A stretch of 60,359 nucleotides of DNA from Pleomorphochaeta sp. (GCA_028532815.1 JAQQAS010000047.1:74841-135199), one strand, 5' to 3'. Positions 24,244 to 33,867 are shown, counted from the stretch's first letter. Program-made: numbers and translations. The notes: generated by a model from the sequence alone, not told the origin.

Positions 24244-24930
24244 ATGAAAAAGGTATTAGTAGTAGATGATGAAAAAGCTATAGTCCAAATGCTTAGCATT
24301 AATTTAAAGAGTTTTGGGTACGAAGTATTAAGTGCTTATGATGGTTATGAGGCTCTTGATATAATACAAAATGAGAAAATAGATATTGTTCTCTTAGATA
24401 TAATGATGCCACAAATGAGTGGAATTGAAGTCTGTAATAAAATTAAGCAAAATCCAATAACTCAAGCTATTCCTGTTATTTTAGTAAGTGCAAAAACTCA
24501 AGTTGAAGATAAGATAGATGGTTTAAATAATGGTGCGGATGACTATGTTTCTAAACCATTTGATTTATTGGAGCTTAAATCACGAATTGAGGCGGCTTTA
24601 AGACAAGTTGAAGTAATAGAAAATCATAATAAAATTTTACAGAAAGGAAATCTCATTGTTGATTTATATGCATTATGTGCATCCTGTGATAACAAGCAAT
24701 TAGATCTAACATTAACCGAATTTAAAATATTATGTGAACTTGTTAAAAATTCACAAGGTATTAAGAAAGATGATTTAACCAAATTAATTTATTCGGAGTG
24801 TGTTTTTCAAAATAAGAGAATATTAGATGTTCACATGAGAAATTTGAGAAAAAAATTAGAATGTGTTGAATGTAATTGTAAGATAATTACATTGAGAGGA
24901 ATTGGATATAAAATTGAAGTCCAAGAATAA
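24244..24930 (+). CDS. OmpR/PhoB-family response regulator
   Basis: A 228-residue response regulator. Its receiver domain (1-115) has acidic pocket residues D8-D9, phospho-acceptor D52 in LLDIMMP and the lysine of VSKPFD. The winged-helix DNA-binding domain (about 130-228) includes LTLTEFKILCELV and ILDVHMRNLRKKLE. The GTGATGAGG ribosome-binding region precedes the ATG. It overlaps the histidine kinase gene, forming a two-component pair of PhoB/PhoR type. Placed between an ABC importer and a phosphohexomutase, it probably controls this uptake cluster in response to an extracytoplasmic signal. Confidence 0.93.
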   Translation: MKKVLVVDDEKAIVQMLSINLKSFGYEVLSAYDGYEALDIIQNEKIDIVLLDIMMPQMSGIEVCNKIKQNPITQAIPVILVSAKTQVEDKIDGLNNGADDYVSKPFDLLELKSRIEAALRQVEVIENHNKILQKGNLIVDLYALCASCDNKQLDLTLTEFKILCELVKNSQGIKKDDLTKLIYSECVFQNKRILDVHMRNLRKKLECVECNCKIITLRGIGYKIEVQE

Positions 24931-26644
24931 TATTAGCTTAATTATCATTTTAACTTTAATTGTATTTTCTTTACTTGTATCACTTTATTTTATTTCTTTT
25001 AGAATTGTTGTGAGTCAAATTTTAAATCGTGCTGATTCTGATACTAATAATTTGATATCCCTTATTGAAAAGTATGATTCAACTGAATTAGCTATTGATA
25101 ATTTTAATAGTTCAAGAGATTTAGAAATTGTAATCGTTGATGAAAATTACCAAGTTTTAGAAAGTTCTCGTGATATTTTTCGAAGTAGTTTTTTTTCAAC
25201 AAATATAACAGGAGCTAAATCAGAAGGAGTTGCTTATTCGTTTATCAAAACAGATATAGGGAAGAAATTAGCTTTAATTTATTCTAAAAAAGGCTTTTAT
25301 AAGGGCGATTTAATTATTGTAAGTATTGAATATCCTTTCATATCATATTTAGAATTAAAAAATATATTTGTTCTATTTCTTTTACTTTCATTCTTAATTA
25401 TAGCTTTCGATACCTATTTTATTACTGTGATGTATATAAATTCTTATATTTTAAATTTAAATAGATTTGTAAAAACAAATCAAATTTATAACGATTTGAA
25501 TAATGACGATTTAAAATTACCTTTAAATAGTGAAAATAAAGAGGTTTTAAGACTGATTGAAACTTTAAACAGTTATAAAGCTAAATATGATGCAATTTTA
25601 GAAAATGATAAAAATCGTTTTTCCAAAATAAATTCCTTTTTATCAAATATACCGACAGGAATATTAGTAATAGATAATGATGGAAAAATCTCTTTGATGA
25701 ATGAAAAGGTTCACTTCTTTTTATCTTTATCAAAGCGACAAATATTAGAACCAGCAAATACAAAAGGGTTAGAGCAAATTTTTGAAATTTGGGAGAAAGT
25801 AGTTGAAGATCAAAAAATAAGAATTAATGATATTGAAATAAATAACAAAATACTTGAGATTGAATCACATCCAATGATAGATAAATATAGTCCTTATGAA
25901 TTTATAGGTGTATTATTTCTTATACGAGATGTAACTAAGATTCGTGAACTTGATAATATGAAAAATGATTTTGTATCAAACGTTTCCCACGAATTAAGAA
26001 CTCCTTTAACAATCATAAGTGGTTTTGCTCAGACTTTAAAAAATGAAAATATTGATAATGAGGATAGAGAACTTTGTATTGATTCTATTAATAGCGAAGT
26101 TGAGAAATTAACGACGCTCATTTCTGAGTTATTAAAGCTATCAAAAATAGATAAAGCTTTTAAAAATGTAAAACACACCTTTTTTAATCCTACTGAGATT
26201 ATTAAAGAACAAGTAGCTCTTTTTTTTACAAAAGCTAATGAAAAAAATATAAACATTCAATTTGAATTAGAAAATAAGATGGAATGTGTATTACTATCAA
26301 ATGAATTATATTATAGACAGATTTTTAATAACTTGCTTGATAATGCTATCAAATACTCTAAAGATGATTCTTCAATAATAATTAGAGAAGCTATAGATAA
26401 TGAGTTTTATAGTTTTTCAATAGAAGATCATGGGATAGGTATAAGTAATGATGAAATAGATAAAATATTTGACAGATTTTATAGAATTGAAAAATCCCGA
26501 AATAGCGAAATTGCTGGAAGTGGCTTAGGCCTTTCTATTGTAAAACAATTTGTAAATGCACTAGCGGGGGAGATAGAGGTTTCTAGTAAATTAGGGTTAG
26601 GCTCTACTTTTACAATAAAAATAAAAAGGAATAATGATGTATAA
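24914..26644 (+). CDS. PhoR-type sensor histidine kinase
   Basis: A membrane sensor kinase of about 576 residues. TM1 (about 6-30), an extracytoplasmic domain of about 120 residues and TM2 (about 150-175) are followed by a linker, a PAS domain (FLSNIPTGILVIDNDGKI), the HisKA H-box VSNVSHELRTPLTI and a HATPase_c domain with NLLDNAIKYS, DHGIGI and GSGLGLSIVKQ. The start is uncertain: only TTG codons fit. TTG 24914 has GAGAGGA upstream at a long spacing, while TTG 24902 would be only one base from that site. The gene overlaps its response regulator upstream and the phosphohexomutase downstream. Confidence 0.9.
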   Translation: MKSKNNISLIIILTLIVFSLLVSLYFISFRIVVSQILNRADSDTNNLISLIEKYDSTELAIDNFNSSRDLEIVIVDENYQVLESSRDIFRSSFFSTNITGAKSEGVAYSFIKTDIGKKLALIYSKKGFYKGDLIIVSIEYPFISYLELKNIFVLFLLLSFLIIAFDTYFITVMYINSYILNLNRFVKTNQIYNDLNNDDLKLPLNSENKEVLRLIETLNSYKAKYDAILENDKNRFSKINSFLSNIPTGILVIDNDGKISLMNEKVHFFLSLSKRQILEPANTKGLEQIFEIWEKVVEDQKIRINDIEINNKILEIESHPMIDKYSPYEFIGVLFLIRDVTKIRELDNMKNDFVSNVSHELRTPLTIISGFAQTLKNENIDNEDRELCIDSINSEVEKLTTLISELLKLSKIDKAFKNVKHTFFNPTEIIKEQVALFFTKANEKNINIQFELENKMECVLLSNELYYRQIFNNLLDNAIKYSKDDSSIIIREAIDNEFYSFSIEDHGIGISNDEIDKIFDRFYRIEKSRNSEIAGSGLGLSIVKQFVNALAGEIEVSSKLGLGSTFTIKIKRNNDV

Positions 26645-28019
26645 AATAAATAAAGAAATTTTTAAGGCTTGTGATATTAGGGGTGTTTACAATGAGACTC
26701 TCTTTGATGATGATTTTTATCACATAGCAAGAGCTTTTTCAAAAATATTGATTGAAGAAAATAAGAAAAATTGTGTATTAGGTTATGATTGTAGGGTTTC
26801 TTCTTTTTCTTTATTTGAAAAATTTAAACAAGGGTTACTAGATAGTGGAATTAAAGTTTATTGTTTTGAGCATTTTGTAAGTACTCCTGCACTTTATTTT
26901 GCTACAAATATTTTGCAAGCAGATAGTGCAGTTATGATTACAGCATCTCATAATCCTCACTTTTACAATGGGTGTAAATTTGTTATAAACGATAGAATAT
27001 TTCATCAAGAAGATATTTCTAAATTAAATATGTTAATTTTAAATGAGAATTATATTACTAATCGAATTGAAGAAGTTGAAACATTTGAAATTAAAAAACC
27101 CTATATTGATTATCTTCTTTCCAAAATGAATTTCAAAAATATGGAAAATTTAAAGATCGTTTGGGATTGTGCTAATGGTGCTGCAACATTTTTCATCAAA
27201 GAATTTGTAGAAAAGTTACCATCAAATAATGTTCTAATATTTGAAGAACCTGATGGAACTTTCCCAAATCATAAAGCCGATCCAAGTAAGGAAGAAAATT
27301 TAGAACTATTAAAAGAGAAGGTTCTAGCTGAGAAAGCTGATATTGGAATCTCCTTTGATGGAGATGGGGACAGGGTAGGTTTTGTTGATAATAAGGGAAG
27401 ATATGTTGAAGGCAATCAATTGCTTATTATATTAGCTAAAAACTTTTTACTAGAAAATCCGGGTGAAAAAGTTATGAGTGAAGTAAAAGCTAGTAAAGCC
27501 TTATATGATTCAATAAGTCAATTTGGTGGAAAGCCTATAATGTGGAAGGTTGGACATACAAATCAAAAAGCAAAGATGATAAGTGATAATATAAAGTTTG
27601 CTGGAGAAACAAGTGGACATATATTTTATGCAGAAAATAACTATTTTGATGATGGGATGTTTGCAGCAATAAAGTTGTTAAATTATTTATTACAAATAGG
27701 TAAAAAACTTGATTTTGTAATAGATGAATTACCTCTAATAGTTAATTCAGGTGAAATAAGATTGAAAATGAATGAGGAAGAAAGAGAAGAATTTTTAAAT
27801 GTAATCTCGGATCAACTACAAAAAGATTCTAGATCTTTTATTGATATTGATGGTATGAGAGTGAGTACTAAAGATGGTTTTTGGTTACTAAGAAAATCAA
27901 ATACTGAACCACATATCACACTTTATTGTGAGTCAAATTCTAACCTTGGATATAATAATGTTATAAAAGATTTGAAATATTATATTTCTAAAACTCAATA
28001 TAATTTTACTCAATTGTAA
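26637..28019 (+). CDS. Phosphomannomutase/phosphoglucomutase
   Basis: A 460-residue alpha-D-phosphohexomutase of the AlgC/ManB type, interconverting hexose 6- and 1-phosphates. The N-terminal ACDIRGVYNE, the catalytic phosphoserine S104 in TASHNPHFYNG, the metal loop FDGDGDR, the sugar-binding GETSGH and the phosphate-binding RKSNTEPHITLYCE are all intact. I prefer the ATG at 26637, six bases after AAGGA; an ATG one codon earlier is also possible. It overlaps the kinase stop by eight bases, so it is co-expressed with the two-component system. This links the cluster to hexose-phosphate metabolism or envelope polysaccharide synthesis. Confidence 0.93.
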   Translation: MYKINKEIFKACDIRGVYNETLFDDDFYHIARAFSKILIEENKKNCVLGYDCRVSSFSLFEKFKQGLLDSGIKVYCFEHFVSTPALYFATNILQADSAVMITASHNPHFYNGCKFVINDRIFHQEDISKLNMLILNENYITNRIEEVETFEIKKPYIDYLLSKMNFKNMENLKIVWDCANGAATFFIKEFVEKLPSNNVLIFEEPDGTFPNHKADPSKEENLELLKEKVLAEKADIGISFDGDGDRVGFVDNKGRYVEGNQLLIILAKNFLLENPGEKVMSEVKASKALYDSISQFGGKPIMWKVGHTNQKAKMISDNIKFAGETSGHIFYAENNYFDDGMFAAIKLLNYLLQIGKKLDFVIDELPLIVNSGEIRLKMNEEEREEFLNVISDQLQKDSRSFIDIDGMRVSTKDGFWLLRKSNTEPHITLYCESNSNLGYNNVIKDLKYYISKTQYNFTQL

Positions 28020-28044
28020 TAAAATAATTATATTTATAGATCAA

Positions 28045-28081
28045 AAAAAACTGGAAGAAATTATTACTCTTCCAGTTTTTT
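28045..28081. terminator. Bidirectional terminator between convergent genes
   Basis: A 14-bp stem (28045-28058 with 28068-28081) has A-rich 5' and T-rich 3' arms. It can serve both the phosphohexomutase (plus) and the DUF1566 gene (minus). Confidence 0.88.
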
Positions 28082-28096
28082 AATATTTATTAAATC

Positions 28097-29604
28097 TTAA
28101 TTAGCATCTCTAACTAATAATGCATAGTTATATATTACAATATAATCTGCTGCATTTTCGCTATTGCTTAAATCAAATTCAGTTACAGTATTATTTTCAT
28201 CGAAATCATATGGATAGTCTTCTCCATATAATTTTTCCCAGAATGTTCTAGATAGCTTAGGAGCTTGCGTGACAATATAATTAGTATCTTTGTAATCAGT
28301 TCTCATACATCCAGGACCATGAACGTCTACAAAATCATCAGCTGTTACATCAACTGTAGCATTACTTGAAGCTGTATCAGGGGCTTGCATATGTTCTGGT
28401 GGTGGTCCCATAGGTTTTCCATCTTTCATAGGAGGCATATCATTTTCTCCCATCATTGGCATTGCACTTTGTTGTTCTGTATCTGCTACTAAATCAATTC
28501 CATAGCCACGTCCAAATGCTATGTAATCAGCCATTTCAGGGAAATCTCCTGCAGTTGTACTAGTCCAAACGAAGCAGCCAGGACGACTTAAATCAAAGAA
28601 TTCTGGATCTGTCGCAGGTAGTTCTGTCTTTTCATATTGAACAATTCTTTGTAATTCTTTTACATTAGGTAATCTCCAATCACTATAACCGAGATATTCA
28701 ATCTCATTCATTTTTTCAACCCATGCTAAAGTATCTACCCAAGTTCTACCATAACCAAAGTTTTCATCATCTTCATTTCTAATAGTACCATCATCATTTA
28801 CAGCTCCACTATCTTGTTGACTCCACATTAAGCCAGTAGCATTATCGGTGATAGTACCATCATTATTATCAACAAAATCATTTACACCATAAACGTTTTC
28901 TTCACCTCTAACAGCTCTAACTCCAGCTGGAATTGAAAATCCTGTTGAAGATCTATCAATATTATAGCCGTCTCCATATGATTTTAAGTGGCCATCTGCC
29001 CAGTTGAAACCATAATTTTTTTCCATTTCTTCATAATCGTTATTTGCTGGAATTTTACAGACAGTACTTGTCCAATATGACCCTGTATAAGATTTAGCTT
29101 CGTCATAGAAAAAATCAAAGTAATCAGTATCGATATAAGGTAGAGCTAGAGAAGTGTCGTCTGGATTTAATTTACCTTCTAGCATAGCAATAGAAAAGGC
29201 TTCCTTAATAGTTGGTAGTCTCCAGTCTGTATATCCACCCAATTCTAAATTTTCTACATATTCTACAGCTTCATCATAGCTCATCTTATCTGTAGGTGGG
29301 GTTTGTTGCCACATTAAACCGGTATTATTGTCTGTTACAGTTCCGTCCCCATTATCTGTATATGAAGGCATAATACCTTGATATTGGCATCTTGACCGTA
29401 GTATAATTCACCTTTTTCTGGAGCTTCAATTGTATTTCCTTTATTATCATAAAAAGAAGTTTGCATTGTATCTGTGACTACAAATTAAACTGAAGGTGTA
29501 TTGTTAGTGACTTCTTCTAGAATGCTTGAAGTGCTACATCCGATAAATGAGAGAGAAACTAATGTTAAAAAAAGTCCTGTGAACTTTAATTGTTTAGCAT
29601 TCAT
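28097..29604 (-). pseudogene. DUF1566 (Lcl C-terminal-like) lipoprotein gene, interrupted
   Basis: An intact 424-codon ORF (28097-29371) carries two tandem DUF1566 domains: YTDNGDGTVTDNNTGLMWQ with WRLPTIKEA, and FVDNNDGTITDNATGLMW with WRLPNVKEL. A Met/Pro-rich linker (MPMMGENDMPPMKDGKPMG) and a C-terminal region follow. It lacks a signal peptide. The missing start is upstream: from ATG 29604, with AAAGGA ahead, the frame reads a lipoprotein signal ending FIGCSTSS. It then hits an in-frame TAA at 29487-29485 and resumes with FVVTDTMQTSFYDNKGN and GELYYGQDAN. Near 29383 a one-base deletion shifts the frame into the long ORF. Either the gene is inactivated or the sequence has errors. Confidence 0.82.
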
Positions 29605-29742
29605 AAATTAAATCCTTTGCATAAATTTATTATGCAAAATATAATATTTTGTTCTAACTAATAGTATGTTAGTTTATCTTATAATTAAATGACTTAATCC
29701 ATTTTTTTCATTACCATCTAATTGGAAAAAATCATTGTTGAG

Positions 29743-29834
29743 TAGTTGACTAAAAGATAAGGAATATCTTATCAATATTAGTAGATATGTCAACTAATAT
29801 TAAATTTATTAATATTTAGTAGATGTGTCAACTA
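29743..29834 (+). promoter_or_regulatory. Operator-like repeats in the marR/DUF1566 divergent region
   Basis: AGTAGATATGTCAACTA (29780-29796) and AGTAGATGTGTCAACTA (29818-29834) differ at one base and lie 38 bases apart. Each is an imperfect palindrome, AGTAGA-N4-TCAACT. A third half-site in the opposite orientation, TAGTTGAC, is at 29743-29750, overlapping a possible -35 (TTGACT, 29746-29751). The second repeat ends three bases before the marR Shine-Dalgarno. They are probably binding sites for the MarR protein. Confidence 0.65.
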
Positions 29835-29849
29835 TAAGGAGAGAAACTT

Positions 29850-30278
29850 ATGAAAACTTATCCAATTGATCAACTGATTGATGATATTTATAGAGAAAAA
29901 AATAAGGTTTTATCATTATTTTTAGATAAATATTCTCTAGGTAATGGGCAATTTCAGATTTTAAATGAAATAGCTTGGCATGATGGTATTTCACAAGAGG
30001 GTATTGCATCAATTAGAAAAACAGATAAATCGGCTATCGCTAAATCAATAAAAGGATTAATTGATAAAGGTTATATTTTCAAAGAAAGAAATTTAGAAGA
30101 TAAGAGAGCCTATTGCCTTCATTGTACCGAAAAAGGAAGATTAATGATTCCAAAGATACAAAATATTGTAGAATCTGTTGATAAAATTCTTTTAAAAGAT
30201 TTCTCTAAAGAGGACGCTTCTCAAATTAGAAGTCTATGTTTGAAACTAAAAGCGAATATAGCAACTGCTTTAGAGTAA
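29850..30278 (+). CDS. MarR-family transcriptional regulator
   Basis: A 142-residue MarR regulator with the winged-helix core visible: GQFQILNEIAWHDGISQEGIA for helices 2-3, TDKSAIAKSIKGLIDKGYI for the recognition helix and EDKRAYCLHCTEKG for the wing. Helical ends at both termini form the dimer. An AAGGAGAG ribosome-binding site precedes the ATG. It is divergent from the DUF1566 gene, and repeated palindromes in the shared upstream region suggest it represses itself and that gene. A decayed MATE efflux gene lies 2.5 kb downstream; MarR proteins often control such pumps. Confidence 0.92.
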   Translation: MKTYPIDQLIDDIYREKNKVLSLFLDKYSLGNGQFQILNEIAWHDGISQEGIASIRKTDKSAIAKSIKGLIDKGYIFKERNLEDKRAYCLHCTEKGRLMIPKIQNIVESVDKILLKDFSKEDASQIRSLCLKLKANIATALE

Positions 30279-30410
30279 AAAGATAAATTTATATTAAGTC
30301 TCACTGCTAAAAGGTAAAATGATATATCTAATTTTATTTTAATTATTTTCCAAATAAGTGGACGAAATGATGTATAATATTAGAACAAAAGAATGGGTAA
30401 GGAGTTTAAA

Positions 30411-30803
30411 ATGAAATTACAAGGTTTTGGAATTTTTGTTAATGATATGGCGACAATGATTCGCTTTTATAGAGATGTTCTTGGTTTTGAAATAAAAGAT
30501 GAAGAAAATACTTCTAATGTTTATTTAGAAAAAGATGGGGTTTTATTTCTTTTATACAGAAGAAGTGACTTTGAAGATATGACAAAATATCATTTTAATT
30601 ATGCCTCTGGTGTTAGTGGTCATTTTGAGATAGCTTTATTGGTTGATAACTATGAGATGGTTGATAAAACTTTTGATGAAGTTGTATTAAAAGGTGCTAA
30701 ACCTATCCTAAAACCAACTACTGAACCTTGGGGCCAAAGAACTTGCTACATTTCAGATCCTGAAGGTAATTTAATTGAAATAGGATCTTTTAACAAAGAA
30801 TAA
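30411..30803 (+). CDS. VOC (glyoxalase/bleomycin-resistance) superfamily protein
   Basis: A 130-residue vicinal-oxygen-chelate fold protein. FGIFVNDMATMIRFYRDVLGFEI opens the first beta-alpha-beta module, and WGQRTCYISDPEGNLIEIGSF closes the second, with the usual D-P-E-G-N-x-I-E ending that contains the metal-ligand glutamate. I choose the ATG at 30411 because AAGGAG sits eight bases before it; an earlier ATG at 30393 would include that site. VOC proteins bind or modify small toxic molecules. The substrate is not evident. It follows marR in the same direction but with a gap of about 130 bases. Confidence 0.9.
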   Translation: MKLQGFGIFVNDMATMIRFYRDVLGFEIKDEENTSNVYLEKDGVLFLLYRRSDFEDMTKYHFNYASGVSGHFEIALLVDNYEMVDKTFDEVVLKGAKPILKPTTEPWGQRTCYISDPEGNLIEIGSFNKE

Positions 30804-30841
30804 TACAATATAAATTGTAGATTTAAATTTAAGAAGAAAAA

Positions 30842-32671
30842 ATGGAATATTTAAACAGATTTAGAAAAAATCAAAATGAAATACAAGAGATTTTAATTTC
30901 ATTATATGGAGAACAAAATCTTTTGGGTCAGTTAGATAAAATAATGTTAGCACGTTATAATCAACGTAGTGTCTCTTTAAAGGATTTAGATAAAAAAAGG
31001 CTAGAAAAGCCTCTTTGGTATATGGATAAAGATATGCTTGGTATTACTATGTATACCGATTTGTTTGCTGGTTCCTTAAGTGGAATAATTGGAAAGATCC
31101 CATATCTAAAAGAAATTGGTATAACATATTTACATTTAATGCCTATATTAAAAATGCCAATAGATCAAAATGATGGAGGATATGCTGTTGATAGCTTTAG
31201 TGAAATTGACCCACGTTTTGGAACTAATAAAGATTTAGAGCGTTTATCCAATGCATTAAGAAAAGAAAATATAAGTCTTTGTCTTGATTTTGTTCTAAAT
31301 CACACATCTTCAACTCATCCTTGGGCACTTAAAGCAAAAGAGGGGGATCAAGAAGCAATGGATAGGTATTTCTTTTATCCAAATAGAGATATTCCTGATC
31401 AGTATGACCAATTAGTTCCTGATGTTTTTCCTTCAACAGCCCCAGGTAACTTCACTTATGTTGAAGAACTAGATCAATGGGTATTAACATCTTTTTATCC
31501 CTTTCAATGGGATTTAAATTATTCCAATCCTAATGTTTTATTTGATATTATCGATAGCATGTTAAGTTTAGCAAATTTGGGTAATGAAATTTTTAGACTT
31601 GATGCAGTACCATATATTTGGAAACAGTTAGGTACAAATTGTAGAAACTTAAAACAAGTCCATTTGATCGTAAGATTAATCAGAATAGTTATGGAAATTG
31701 TAGCTCCTGCGATTGTGTTGAAGGGGGAAGTTGTAATGGCTCCAAAAGAGCTAGCAGCTTACTTTGGAACAGAAGAAAAACCCGAATGTCATTTATTATA
31801 TAATGCAGCTTTAATGGCAAATTTATGGGATAGTTTAGCCTCTCAAGATACGAAACTACTTATTGAGCAAGTAAATAGTATTTTATCATTACCATCTCAT
31901 TGTCATTTCGTAAATTATATTAGGTGTCATGATGATATTGGTTGGGCTCTTGATGCTGAATCTCAATACAATATGGGTCAAGATCCTATTGAGCATAAAA
32001 AGTTTTTATATAATTTTTATAGTGGTAATTTCCCTTTTTCATATAGCCGAGGTGAACTTTATAATTTTGATCCTATCACTCAAGACGCTAGAAGTTGTGG
32101 AACTGCAGCAAGCTTTTGTGGAATAGAATCTGCTTTAGAAAATAATAATATGGATGATATGAATAAGGCTATAGAAAGAGATTTATTAATGCATTCTCTT
32201 ATCTATTCTCTTCAAGGTTTTGCCTTATTATCTAGTGGGGATGAGATTGGTCAATTGAATGACTATTCTTATAAAAAGGATCCTTTGAAAGTCAAAGATC
32301 AAAGAAATGTTCATCGTTCTAATTTCGATTGGGAAAAAACTAAACTTAAAAATAAAAAAGGGACTTATCAAAATAGAATATTTAGTGAACTTAAAAAAAT
32401 GGGTGAAATAAGATCTATTGATAATTGTTTTAATAGTGAGGCCTTTGTTAGCACTTGGGATTCCCATAATTCTAAAGTTTTCATAATTAGAAGAACCTAT
32501 CGAGATGAAGAACTCTTATGTATTTTTTCATTTAGTGATTTTGAAGAAACTTTTTATACAAATAATCTTGTAGGAGATTATGTTGATTTTTTTAGTAAAG
32601 AGAGACTTACACCTGGATGGGGATATAAAATAAAACCCCATCAATATATTTGGGCAAAGAAAGTTAAATAG
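30842..32671 (+). CDS. Amylosucrase-like GH13 alpha-glucan/sucrose enzyme
   Basis: A 609-residue cytosolic GH13 enzyme with no signal peptide. The architecture matches amylosucrase/sucrose hydrolase: a helical N-terminal domain (1-65), the catalytic barrel and a C-terminal beta domain. The conserved regions are DFVLNHT (149-155), FRLDAVPYIWKQLGT with nucleophile D254, KGEVVMAP with acid/base E296 and the HDD triad residues H363-D364. Spacing between nucleophile and acid/base (42) equals that in Neisseria amylosucrase. It probably cleaves sucrose, with transfer to glucan or to water. The neighbours are unrelated; an AAGAAG sequence serves as a weak ribosome-binding site. Confidence 0.88.
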   Translation: MEYLNRFRKNQNEIQEILISLYGEQNLLGQLDKIMLARYNQRSVSLKDLDKKRLEKPLWYMDKDMLGITMYTDLFAGSLSGIIGKIPYLKEIGITYLHLMPILKMPIDQNDGGYAVDSFSEIDPRFGTNKDLERLSNALRKENISLCLDFVLNHTSSTHPWALKAKEGDQEAMDRYFFYPNRDIPDQYDQLVPDVFPSTAPGNFTYVEELDQWVLTSFYPFQWDLNYSNPNVLFDIIDSMLSLANLGNEIFRLDAVPYIWKQLGTNCRNLKQVHLIVRLIRIVMEIVAPAIVLKGEVVMAPKELAAYFGTEEKPECHLLYNAALMANLWDSLASQDTKLLIEQVNSILSLPSHCHFVNYIRCHDDIGWALDAESQYNMGQDPIEHKKFLYNFYSGNFPFSYSRGELYNFDPITQDARSCGTAASFCGIESALENNNMDDMNKAIERDLLMHSLIYSLQGFALLSSGDEIGQLNDYSYKKDPLKVKDQRNVHRSNFDWEKTKLKNKKGTYQNRIFSELKKMGEIRSIDNCFNSEAFVSTWDSHNSKVFIIRRTYRDEELLCIFSFSDFEETFYTNNLVGDYVDFFSKERLTPGWGYKIKPHQYIWAKKVK

Positions 32672-32853
32672 AGTAAAAAACAACTAAAAAATATGTTTAT
32701 ATATTTTGGTTTCATATTAAGGCACTATTTATTTCTATGCTCTTTTGCAATTAATAAAATACAATTTATTAGTTTAATTGTAGTATTATTTAATTTAAAA
32801 AATTTTGTAAAAACGATTTGTAATAATCAAACGTAATATAATTTGGAGCTAAA

Positions 32854-33209
32854 TATGTGTGCTGAGAAAAGTAAAAAAACTTATCTTGTCTTGATAATAG
32901 AGATATTTTTAGAAAGCTCCTATATTTGTTGCAATGAGGAAGCTTACAATTCCCTCTGTAGCTAGTATGTTAATAATAATATTCTATAATATGGTAGATA
33001 TTTTTTATGTAGGGCAACTTGGAGACCTTAATAAGGTTGCTGCAATTTCAGTTGCAACTCCAATCATTCTTATTTTAATGGTATTTAGAAATATGTTCGG
33101 AATTGCTTTTGCACAACCAATTAGTGATATCTCTTCAGCTATTATAGGGTTTATAATTTTAAGATATATGGGAAAAAAGACAAAGAAAAAAAATATTAAT
33201 TTGAATTAA
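32854..33209 (+). pseudogene. Decayed MATE efflux pump gene
   Basis: Only about 90 codons of an expected 440-460 remain in a clean frame. KAPIFVAMRKLTIPSVASML and FYNMVDIFYVGQLGD match the N-terminal helices of the MATE family. After VATPIILILMVFR the sequence jumps to GIAFAQPISDISSAIIGF, which matches the last helix, so most of the gene has been deleted. The likely original start (ATG 32854, MCAEKSKKTY) is joined to this frame only through frameshifts around 32895-32920, where RDIFRK appears in another frame. It ends overlapping the convergent response-regulator gene. It is non-functional. Confidence 0.8.
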
Positions 33210-33867
33210 TTTTTATTTTGTATGAGAGTAGAGCTAATTGAGTTCTATCTCTCATTTCAAAGCTTGCTAGGATATTTGTCATATAATTTTTAATAGTCCC
33301 TTCACTTAAATTTAATGAGCTAGCTATTTCTTTGTTAGTCATTCCTTCTCCTAGTAAGTTGAATATATTCTTTTCCTTTTCTGATAAATTTAAAAAACAT
33401 TGCTTTATATTTTCAATGTCAGCGGATTCATCATTCTGCTTTTTATTTCTTAAATGTGTTGATAATCTAGAAATTACAGAATTTGTTGCTTGAAAAGTTC
33501 CATTCATAGCTTGTTCTAATGCTCTAAGCAAATCATCAATTGGAATATCTTTTAATAGATACCCTTGAGCACCCACTTGGAGAGATTTGATAATATAATC
33601 ATCATCATCAAATGTGGTTAGCATTATAATTTTAATAGTCGGGTTTATTTCTTTAATCTTGTTTAATGCAGCTAATCCATCCATAACTGGCATTCTTATA
33701 TCCATTAATATAATATCTGGTGAAAGTTCTTTAGCTAATTTTACTGCTTCTTCACCATTTTTTGCAGTTGCTAAAATTTCAACTTCTTTTTTTATACTAA
33801 GTAAAGATGCAAGCCCATCTCTAATTAAGGTTTGATCATCAGCAATAATTATTTTAATTGTTTCCAT
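33196..33867 (-). CDS. NarL/LuxR-type response regulator
   Basis: A 223-residue response regulator. The receiver (1-120) has D10-D11, phospho-acceptor D56 in ILMDIRMP and K106-region LLKDIP. The C-terminal LuxR helix-turn-helix (about 155-215) shows LSEKEKNIFNLLGEGMTNKEIA and SEGTIKNYMTNIL. It follows its partner kinase with a two-base gap, forming a DesK/DesR- or LiaSR-like system. Such pairs usually control a membrane transporter or envelope-stress gene next door. The neighbour here is a decayed MATE gene, so the present target is unclear. Confidence 0.93.
   Translation of the reverse strand: METIKIIIADDQTLIRDGLASLLSIKKEVEILATAKNGEEAVKLAKELSPDIILMDIRMPVMDGLAALNKIKEINPTIKIIMLTTFDDDDYIIKSLQVGAQGYLLKDIPIDDLLRALEQAMNGTFQATNSVISRLSTHLRNKKQNDESADIENIKQCFLNLSEKEKNIFNLLGEGMTNKEIASSLNLSEGTIKNYMTNILASFEMRDRTQLALLSYKIKINSN

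Noticed and set aside
29372-29604. Separate short gene encoding a small lipoprotein
   Set aside because: The peptide from ATG 29604 is only 39 codons. Sequence after its stop continues in the style of the DUF1566 family leading into the long frame, so a broken single gene explains it better.
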